Shown here piece after piece: positions 1 through 4,962 of a DNA stretch of 5,650 bases. Made by a program: the position numbers and the translations under genes. The notes under the pieces are model-generated. The model was not told where the DNA came from. It ran no database searches and saw only the letters and a list, made by a program, of their open reading frames with translations. This stretch comes from CAZUSC01 sp964622915 (GTDB taxonomy: Bacteria > Patescibacteriota > Andersenbacteria > UBA10190): NCBI GenBank assembly GCA_964622915.1, contig CAZUSC010000051.1, forward strand, positions 1 to 5,650. Direction: 5' to 3'. Within the stretch, counting starts at the first letter, position 1, and each line of letters opens with the position of its first letter.

Positions 1-1761
1 ATAAGCGGACGGGGGGATAGCCACTGATCCGCCGGTAGCCAGTTTTTTCTTTCCCTTCTTCTGTTTCTCCAGAAGTTTTTTCTTACGTGTTACATCTCCT
101 CCATATAGATGCCCGGTGACATCCTTACGCATCGCGGGAAGAGTTTCGCGCGCCACAACCTTGCCGCCGACGGCCGCTTGGATAGGCAGCGCGAAAAGCT
201 GCCGGGGTAAAATATCTTTAAGCTTGCGAACCGCCCGGCGGCCAACACTCTCGGCCCTCGCCCGCGGGACTATCACCGACAGCGCCTCCATTGGCTCGTG
301 GTTAATGATTATACTTAATTTTACGACGTCGGCCTCCCGCCAATCTTTTATTTCATAGCCCAGCGAGCCGTAACCAGCGGTCACGGATTTTAATTCATCA
401 TAAAGGTCAACTACCAATTCCCGCAGCGGCAGATGATATTTAAGTAAAACCCGCTCCGTGCTCACATATTCCTGGCTAAGTAACTCTCCCTCGCGTGCCC
501 GCAGTAATTCGAATATTGCTCCTAAATAATTGGTAGGCACAATAAGTTCCGCGATGGCATATTGCTCCGCCACGGACTCAATATAAGTCGGATCAGGAAA
601 GACATCCGGCGTATGCACTTCCATGATTTCCCCGCTCTTAGTCTTAACTTTGTAAAGTACACTCGGCGTTGTCACAACAATTTCCAAATCAAACTCGCGC
701 CGCAGGCGCTCTTGAATGATTTCCAAGTGAAGCATACCCAAAAAGCCGCAGCGAAAACCTTGGCCGAGAGCATGGCTACGCTCGAGGCGAGCCGTCAAGC
801 TAGCGTCATTAAGCTGCAGCTTGGCCATTGCTTCGCGCATCTGCGGAAAGTCATCGCCGCTAGCCGGGTAAATGCCCGCGTATACTTTGGGTTGAGGGAT
901 GTTAAAACCGGGCAGGGCGAACACTCCTTTCTTGTGCTTGGTTAAAGTAATAGTGTCACCCACCCGAGCCTGTCGAATATCTTTAAGGCCGGTCGCAATA
1001 TAGCCGATTTCACCAGCGCTCAAGGTTCCGATAGCTTTAAATCCCGGCGTGAAGACTCCCACCTCGACCACTCGGTCGGCAACGTCCGTCGCTAAAAAAG
1101 AAATACCATCGCCTTGTTTTACTTGACCGTCCACCACGCGCACATAAGCCACCACGCCCTTGTAATCATCGTAAATAGAGTCAAAGACCAGCGCCCGCAG
1201 GGGCTGGTCCTGCCTATCAGCTAAGGATTCAGCGCAAGGAATTCTCTTCGCAATTGTTTTCAATAGCTCCACCACACCTTGTCCGGTTTTAGCAGAAATA
1301 GTTAATATTTCATTGGCAGGTACACCTAATAATTTTGTTATTTCGTTTTTAACACCGACGACATTAGCGGCCGGCAAATCAACTTTATTAATAACGGGAA
1401 TGATCTCGAGGTTTTGCCCCAGGGCCAAGTAAAGATTGGAGACTGTTTGGGCCTGAACGCCTTGCGTGGCGTCTACTAATAAAATAGCCCCCTCTACGGC
1501 CTGCAAACTCCGGCTCACTTCATATTGAAAATCAACGTGCCCCGGAGTATCAATTAGATTGAGAACATGTCCGGAAAATTCCATCCGCACCGGCTGTAAT
1601 TTTATAGTTATTCCTTTTTCCCGCTCCAGCTCCATGGAATCGAGCAACTGCTCTTTCATGTCGCGCATTGCCACGGTGTGCGTCAACTCCAAAAAACGAT
1701 CGGCTAAAGTCGATTTTCCGTGATCGATGTGCGCAATAATGCAGAAGTTATGGATATTCAT
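1..1761 (-). CDS. lepA: Elongation factor 4 (LepA), 3' end cut by window edge
   Basis: Translational GTPase that binds the ribosome, is held to promote back-translocation or to help initiation and ribosome assembly, and acts in the cytoplasm or at the membrane. The 587 codons in the window start MNIHNFCIIAHIDHGKST. GTPase motifs are G1 AHIDHGKS (10-17), G2 region EKGITIK (48-54), G3 DTPGHVDF (71-78), G4 NKVD (125-128) and G5 SAK (156-158). The LepA-specific ALGQGFRCGFLGMLHLEIIQ stretch (331-350) and the C-terminal KKLLEKQKKGKK segment (561-572) identify the family over EF-G. The family is usually about 595-605 residues, so only some 5-15 are missing. The ATG is supported by homology and by an in-frame TAA 18 bp upstream. 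The Shine-Dalgarno is poor: AAGGA lies 12 nt away and AGG 4 nt away. The usual Arg of RGITI is Lys here, a change I associate with Patescibacteria. It follows the protease gene after a 213-bp spacer, so it is probably transcribed on its own. Confidence 0.97.
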   Translation of the reverse strand, partial: MNIHNFCIIAHIDHGKSTLADRFLELTHTVAMRDMKEQLLDSMELEREKGITIKLQPVRMEFSGHVLNLIDTPGHVDFQYEVSRSLQAVEGAILLVDATQGVQAQTVSNLYLALGQNLEIIPVINKVDLPAANVVGVKNEITKLLGVPANEILTISAKTGQGVVELLKTIAKRIPCAESLADRQDQPLRALVFDSIYDDYKGVVAYVRVVDGQVKQGDGISFLATDVADRVVEVGVFTPGFKAIGTLSAGEIGYIATGLKDIRQARVGDTITLTKHKKGVFALPGFNIPQPKVYAGIYPASGDDFPQMREAMAKLQLNDASLTARLERSHALGQGFRCGFLGMLHLEIIQERLRREFDLEIVVTTPSVLYKVKTKSGEIMEVHTPDVFPDPTYIESVAEQYAIAELIVPTNYLGAIFELLRAREGELLSQEYVSTERVLLKYHLPLRELVVDLYDELKSVTAGYGSLGYEIKDWREADVVKLSIIINHEPMEALSVIVPRARAESVGRRAVRKLKDILPRQLFALPIQAAVGGKVVARETLPAMRKDVTGHLYGGDVTRKKKLLEKQKKGKKKLATGGSVAIPPSAY

Positions 1762-1825
1762 ATTGCCTACAATTCCTTACCTGCCCCGCGCAGCTTTAGC
1801 GAAGTGGGGTCTGACACGTTGCGAG

Positions 1826-1834
1826 AGTATCACA
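1826..1834 (-). promoter_or_regulatory. Possible extended -10 promoter element for lepA
   Basis: On the minus strand this reads TGTGATACT: a TG dinucleotide one base before GATACT (4 of 6 matches to TATAAT), the layout of an extended -10 element. Transcription would start near 1819 and give a leader of about 58 nt before the lepA ATG. At 16-18 bp spacing there is no convincing -35, so this is the best of weak candidates. Confidence 0.28.
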
Positions 1835-1870
1835 ACCGTTAAAAACTAGCCAGAAATACTTCCGCTTATT

Positions 1871-1896
1871 ACTACCATATATCAATATATGGTAGT
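1871..1896. repeat. Perfect 12-bp-arm palindrome between protease and lepA
   Basis: The left arm ACTACCATATAT (1871-1882) and the right arm ATATATGGTAGT (1885-1896) are exact reverse complements separated by 2 bases. It lies about 75 bp past the protease stop and 110 bp before the lepA ATG. It is AT-rich, and neither strand has a T-run after it (the minus strand continues AATAAGCGGA), so a classical intrinsic terminator is unlikely. A dimeric repressor site or a 3'-end-stabilising RNA hairpin for the protease transcript are both possible. I do not recognise it as a known operator (it does not match CIRCE or the NrdR box). Confidence 0.6.
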
Positions 1897-1943
1897 GTTT
1901 GGTTATCGCTTTTCTGCTTGAAAGATAGTAAGGAATGATACCT

Positions 1944-1978
1944 TAATTTCTAGTTTCTGATTTCTTATTTCTAATCAG
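1944..1978. repeat. Heptamer array at the 3' end of the protease gene (copy A)
   Basis: On the plus strand four units in exact 7-bp phase follow one another: TTTCTAG (1947-1953), TTTCTGA (1954-1960), TTTCTTA (1961-1967) and TTTCTAA (1968-1974), then TCAG. Read with the genes this is NNAGAAA repeated, starting directly after the protease TGA (1977-1975). Much of it recurs at 4932-4962. The element carries stop triplets in several minus-strand frames. No coding or RNA function is evident. Confidence 0.75.
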
Positions 1979-3858
1979 TGTTTGATGCCAGCTAGCCGAT
2001 GAAAAAGCATTGCGCCGACTAAACTGGCTTCAGTTTTTTTATCGCCGGAAGTTACGCGGCCCAGCCAATATGAATGCTCGGAGAACGAGGGGTTACGGCC
2101 ATAGGCTTGCCGATGAAGGAAATTAATGCGTGATATCAAACTGCCACCTGTTGATACCCCTAAAACTCGTGCGCCAACGGATGCTGATAATCCCCGCGCC
2201 TTTTGCCATGCCATGGCACCTTGCAAAGCAACTAGCGTTGTCTTTTCCCCGCGTTTTATCCGGCCTGCCCAATAGTTATTTTCGGATGTATTAGGGTTTC
2301 GCCCAAAAATTGCGCGAAAGGCGGCATTAACCTTGGCCAGTAAGGATAAATTAGCCTTAGCGGACACACCGGCAACTTTTGGCTTCGGCGTGGGCTCCGG
2401 CTGTTCCTCGCCCCCGCCACCTCCACCACCTCCGACGCCCCCGCTATCTCCTCCACCACCGCCGGAATCGCCGCCGCCCGAATCACCGCTACTGGAAGCT
2501 GGTTCGTTAGGAGCTGGCGGTTGACTAGGTGAATCACTAGGTCCGACTAGAGCTGCTAGATTTAACTTCCCTTTATATTTTGTATTCCAGGAAGCAGCAT
2601 TTGATCCCGAAAAAGCATCAGCGCTGTCGACAATACCAGAAATAACCTCAGCCGGCACCGCCGAGGGATGCCGGGACAAATATAATCCCGCCGCGCCGGC
2701 TACAAAAGGCGCGCTCATCGATGTGCCGGTCATCGTGCCGTATTTATTGCCCTGTTTAGTGCTATAAACACGATCACCCGGCGCGCTAACATCTACGCAT
2801 TTGCCGTAAGCGCTGAAATTTGCTGGCTCGCCGGCGTCGTCAGTGGCGCCGACGCCTATTACCATATTTACTCCATTTAATTCGGCGCAAGCAGGGTAGG
2901 GATTCAATGTGCCTGTATCGCGGCCATTATTACCAGCCGCTGCCACAACAACCACACCGCTAGCGTAGGCATTTTCCACGGCCGCTAGTAGAGCAGAAGA
3001 ACTACTGCCAACAATACTCATGTTTATTACGTCGGCGCCGTTAGCGACTGCATAATTAATGGCCTGAATTATATTTTCTTCCCCGCCTGTTCCCGACGCT
3101 GACAACGCCTGTACCGGCATGATGCGTGCTTGCCAATCAACACCAGTTACACCGACACCATTGTTACTAGAAGCCGCCGCAATGCCGGCAATGTGCGTAG
3201 CGTGGTTGATGACATCAGGATTAGGATTGTTGCGCCAGAAGTTCCATCCGTTCACATCATCCACATACCCGTTGGCGTCGTCGTCAATACCGTTGCCGCC
3301 AATCTCGTCGCTATTCCGCCAAATTTTTCCCGCCAAATCTTCGTGCGAAATATCAATACCACCATCAATTATTGCAATAACAGTTGCGGCACTGCCGGTG
3401 GTCGTGTCCCAAGCCGTTGTCGCCTTTATATCGGCCAAACCGCTGCTGCCGGCCAGGCCATACTGGGAGGAAAACTGGGGGTCGTTCGGCAGCATCGCTG
3501 CCTGATAGATTTTTTCTACATTAGCTTGCTCCACCGCCGGATTGCTGCGCAGCTCGCTAATTAGCGCTTGCGCCTGATCTGCTTCTACTTCAATTACTCT
3601 CCACCGCCGCAAATCACCGGCAGTTTTTACGCCGTCGTGGGTTGCATAACGACGGGGAGCTCGATTACTAACAGTGCGAACTGCTTTGATTGCCTCATTC
3701 CAATCCGTATCAGGCACGTCGGCAGAAGCACTAGCCAACTCAATGACCACCCTGACCGTTGGCTCGCTTTCGACGCTCTGCGTATACCCTTGAACAGGTA
3801 GGATGAGTCCTGTAATTAAGATAGCTGCTAAAAATCCTTTGCTGGTGAAATGCTTCAT
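1975..3858 (-). CDS. Secreted S8 (subtilisin-family) serine protease with two C-terminal surface repeats
   Basis: This 627-residue exported endopeptidase has a signal peptide at 1-24 or 1-28 (MKHFTSKG, then a hydrophobic core, then PVQGYTQS). An inhibitor-I9-like prodomain follows at about 35-117, and the PNDPQF entry to the catalytic domain is at 124-129. Catalytic residues are Asp165 (IIDGGID), His219 (NHATHIAG), Ser380 (GTSMSAP) and oxyanion Asn310 (AAAGN), so the active site is complete. The usual GHGTH around the histidine is NHATH, an odd double change. Cys324 and Cys354 could form a disulfide. A Gly/Ser/Asp linker (456-484) leads to two repeats (about 505-556 and 574-624) that share GRNP..SE..YW.GR, distantly like DUF4214, and which perhaps hold the enzyme at the cell surface. 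The ATG has a good Shine-Dalgarno, AGGAG, 5 nt away. It lies 66 bp after the 306-residue gene; co-transcription is plausible because no good promoter is seen between them. The substrate is unknown. Confidence 0.95.
   Translation of the reverse strand: MKHFTSKGFLAAILITGLILPVQGYTQSVESEPTVRVVIELASASADVPDTDWNEAIKAVRTVSNRAPRRYATHDGVKTAGDLRRWRVIEVEADQAQALISELRSNPAVEQANVEKIYQAAMLPNDPQFSSQYGLAGSSGLADIKATTAWDTTTGSAATVIAIIDGGIDISHEDLAGKIWRNSDEIGGNGIDDDANGYVDDVNGWNFWRNNPNPDVINHATHIAGIAAASSNNGVGVTGVDWQARIMPVQALSASGTGGEENIIQAINYAVANGADVINMSIVGSSSSALLAAVENAYASGVVVVAAAGNNGRDTGTLNPYPACAELNGVNMVIGVGATDDAGEPANFSAYGKCVDVSAPGDRVYSTKQGNKYGTMTGTSMSAPFVAGAAGLYLSRHPSAVPAEVISGIVDSADAFSGSNAASWNTKYKGKLNLAALVGPSDSPSQPPAPNEPASSSGDSGGGDSGGGGGDSGGVGGGGGGGGEEQPEPTPKPKVAGVSAKANLSLLAKVNAAFRAIFGRNPNTSENNYWAGRIKRGEKTTLVALQGAMAWQKARGLSASVGARVLGVSTGGSLISRINFLHRQAYGRNPSFSEHSYWLGRVTSGDKKTEASLVGAMLFHRLAGIKH
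1987..2346 (-). repeat. DNA for two tandem GRNP..SE..YW protein repeats
   Basis: Codons for protease residues 505-556 (2346-2191) and 574-624 (2139-1987) encode two copies of a unit of about 50 residues. Shared positions are N..F/H-R, GRNP, SE, YW.GR, G.K.T, L.GAM and a late basic residue. They are joined by a Gly/Ser/Val-rich stretch. The pattern is seen directly; the relation to DUF4214-type surface repeats is inference. Confidence 0.75.
2407..2493 (-). repeat. Gly-rich linker tract within the protease gene
   Basis: These codons specify residues 456-484: Ser/Asp/Gly followed by long Gly runs, mostly GGN codons, so the plus strand is a C-rich, pyrimidine-biased tract. The result is a flexible spacer between the catalytic domain and the C-terminal repeats. 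Such GGN tracts are prone to replication slippage and can vary in length between strains. Confidence 0.8.
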
Positions 3859-3863
3859 AAACG

Positions 3864-3868
3864 CTCCT
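3864..3868 (-). promoter_or_regulatory. Ribosome binding site of the protease gene
   Basis: On the minus strand AGGAG lies 5 nt before the ATG at 3858, a standard Shine-Dalgarno spacing that fixes this start. It stands out because neither neighbour has one as clear. Confidence 0.7.
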
Positions 3869-3884
3869 ATTTCACTATATAAAG

Positions 3885-3926
3885 GATACTTGATACTTAC
3901 TACTTGCTACTTACTACTTGCTACTT
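3885..3926 (-). repeat. Six AAGTANY heptamers at the 3' end of the 306-residue gene
   Basis: Read with the genes, 42 bp fall into six units in exact 7-bp phase: AAGTAGC, AAGTAGT, AAGTAGC, AAGTAGT, AAGTATC, AAGTATC. The first unit starts on the second base of the TAA stop (3927-3925). The last ends about 16 bp before the protease Shine-Dalgarno, so the array fills most of the spacer. It contains TAG and TAA triplets. It occupies the place where a protease -35 box would be expected, and none is visible there. Confidence 0.85.
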
Positions 3927-4845
3927 ATTGTTGAATCGGCTCGATGTCTCCGCCGCCAAACATCTTGGCAAAAACTTCCGGTTTAACCGTTAATTGAGCA
4001 GTGGGTCTGTCTATATTCACTTTCTTGCCATAATCAGAAAACTGCATTGTCAGAATCGAGCGAAATTCATCAGACTGATCAGAAGGTTTCTTAAATGTCG
4101 CTTTTATTTGTGCCACCGTCTTATCGCCGGGATCTACCCACACCTCCAGCGCGGAAACATCAAACGTACGCAGGAGTCGGGCCACCACTTGCAAGCCGCG
4201 ATTGCCTGATCGACCTTGTCTGAATACTTCAGTTAAAATTTCTTCTTGCTCGGCGGTTATGGACCGGCGGAAATGTAGCAGACGTGAGCCGTTATCACTG
4301 ATCTTTTCCTTGCCAATGTATTGCATACCTTCCAGAACGTTGGTCAGCGCAGTCTTCACATCTTCCCGATTATCTGTTTGCAGAGCGGGCACGCCCGCAT
4401 AAGTCCATTTGGTTATCAAACTTCCACTAGGATTGAGGAGTGCCGGCAGATTGCTCAAGTTAAAGGCAACAGCATCATTCAACAGCCGCAGATCGCCATC
4501 AGCATATAGCAACATGCCGCGTCCGCGGGCTTCTAGATATAGTTGCCCGGTTAAGTTAGGTATACCATCCTGATATATAACATCCCCCTCGACCCTAGTG
4601 GTGACACCAACAATCGGCCGATCAGCGCTTCTTAATCTTACGGGTAAAGACAACTCTAGTTCAGTCTTATGATAAAAAGATTCTGCTTGGGCTAAATTGT
4701 TAAAGGCCCGGGCTAAATCCCGTTTATGTGACCCGCCGCCGATAAAAAAAATCAAAAAAACAATAATCGCCGCGACTACTAAAACGATTACTAGTGTCTT
4801 TTTGTCGGCCGTCAGACGACTGATAAGTTGTCGCAATTGTGCCAT
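3925..4845 (-). CDS. Single-pass membrane-anchored protein, possible LolA/LppX-like domain
   Basis: This protein of 306 residues is not recognised with certainty. A short basic N-terminus (1-16, ending TADKK) is followed by a strong transmembrane helix (about 17-35, TLVIVLVVAAIIVFLIFFI). The remaining 270 residues are probably outside the cell. There is no lipobox cysteine, so it is not a lipoprotein. The exported part alternates beta-rich stretches (ELELSLPVRL; GQLYLEARGRGMLLYADGDLRLL) with helices. It ends in an ATFKKP...LTMQFSDYGKKVNIDRP pattern (249-281) that recalls LppX/LolA-like or DUF6612-like lipid-binding folds; this is inference from pattern memory. The ATG has an in-frame stop 36 bp upstream and no Shine-Dalgarno, but a promoter is placed so that the mRNA would begin at about the ATG. 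It is followed by the protease gene 66 bp on. Confidence 0.88.
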   Translation of the reverse strand: MAQLRQLISRLTADKKTLVIVLVVAAIIVFLIFFIGGGSHKRDLARAFNNLAQAESFYHKTELELSLPVRLRSADRPIVGVTTRVEGDVIYQDGIPNLTGQLYLEARGRGMLLYADGDLRLLNDAVAFNLSNLPALLNPSGSLITKWTYAGVPALQTDNREDVKTALTNVLEGMQYIGKEKISDNGSRLLHFRRSITAEQEEILTEVFRQGRSGNRGLQVVARLLRTFDVSALEVWVDPGDKTVAQIKATFKKPSDQSDEFRSILTMQFSDYGKKVNIDRPTAQLTVKPEVFAKMFGGGDIEPIQQ

Positions 4846-4853
4846 AACGTCTA

Positions 4854-4882
4854 AAAATAAACTTCTTTGATTAAGAAGTCAA
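4854..4882 (-). promoter_or_regulatory. Sigma70-type promoter, apparently giving a leaderless mRNA
   Basis: On the minus strand the -35 is TTGACT (4882-4877, 5 of 6 to consensus), followed by exactly 17 bp and a -10 of TATTTT (4859-4854, 4 of 6). The start point would fall near 4847-4845, that is at or within 2 nt of the ATG of the 306-residue gene. This agrees with the absence of any Shine-Dalgarno before that ATG. Confidence 0.55.
4861..4879. repeat. Palindrome in the promoter spacer: operator or weak terminator
   Basis: ACTTCTT (4861-4867) and AAGAAGT (4873-4879) are exact reverse complements around a 5-nt loop. Two readings compete. As DNA it lies in the promoter spacer and touches the -35, a typical repressor site. 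As RNA from the surface-protein gene upstream, the hairpin is followed by TTTATTTTTAG (4862-4851), like an intrinsic terminator, but its stem has only two G-C pairs. It may serve both purposes. Confidence 0.5.
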
Positions 4883-4885
4883 ACT

Positions 4886-4907
4886 CAAGTAACAAGTAAC
4901 GAGTAAC
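4886..4907 (+). repeat. Three AAGTAAC heptamers, opposite orientation to the array at 3885-3926
   Basis: On the plus strand AAGTAAC (4887-4893), AAGTAAC (4894-4900) and GAGTAAC (4901-4907) follow each other in 7-bp phase. This is the same AAGTANY family as at 3885-3926 but on the other strand, so the 306-residue gene is flanked by an imperfect inverted pair. The two arms match at roughly three quarters of positions over 24 bp. Confidence 0.7.
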
Positions 4908-4931
4908 CAGAACCTGTAGCCCGTGCCCAAC

Positions 4932-4962
4932 TAATTTCTAGCTTCTGATTTCTGCTAATCAG
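4932..4962. repeat. Heptamer array at the 3' end of the surface-protein gene (copy B)
   Basis: Plus-strand units in 7-bp phase are TTTCTAG (4935-4941), CTTCTGA (4942-4948), TTTCTGC (4949-4955) and TAATCAG (4956-4962). The first 22 bases (4932-4953) match 1944-1965 at 21 positions, and both copies end CTAATCAG. The TAG stop of the surface-protein gene (4957-4955) lies inside that end box. In copy A the same box gives a TGA in another frame. Confidence 0.78.

Noticed and set aside
562..945. Plus-strand open frame opposite lepA
   Set aside because: It lies wholly antisense to a clearly conserved lepA reading frame and its translation has no recognisable motif.
1929..1945. TAAGG...CCTTA hairpin as a protease terminator
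   Set aside because: The stem is only 5 bp with a 7-nt loop and no following T-run.
1899..1977. TGA readthrough (as Gly, Gracilibacteria-type code) at the end of the protease
   Set aside because: Past the TGA the translation would be only heptamer repeat, and no gene in the window has an internal TGA, so TGA is taken as a stop.
2333..2524. Plus-strand Pro-rich frame opposite the Gly-rich linker
   Set aside because: Poly-Pro is simply the reverse complement of GGN glycine codons; it is a shadow of the protease gene.
3119..3564. Overlapping plus-strand frames of 128 and 144 codons
   Set aside because: Both are antisense to the S8 catalytic domain, where all conserved motifs are on the minus strand.
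3874..3881. TATATAGT as a -10 box for the protease gene
   Set aside because: The expected -35 position falls in the heptamer array with no match to TTGACA, and the start point would cut into the Shine-Dalgarno.
3885..3926. Short CRISPR-like array
   Set aside because: Units are 7 bp and contiguous with no spacers, so it is a microsatellite-like array, not CRISPR.
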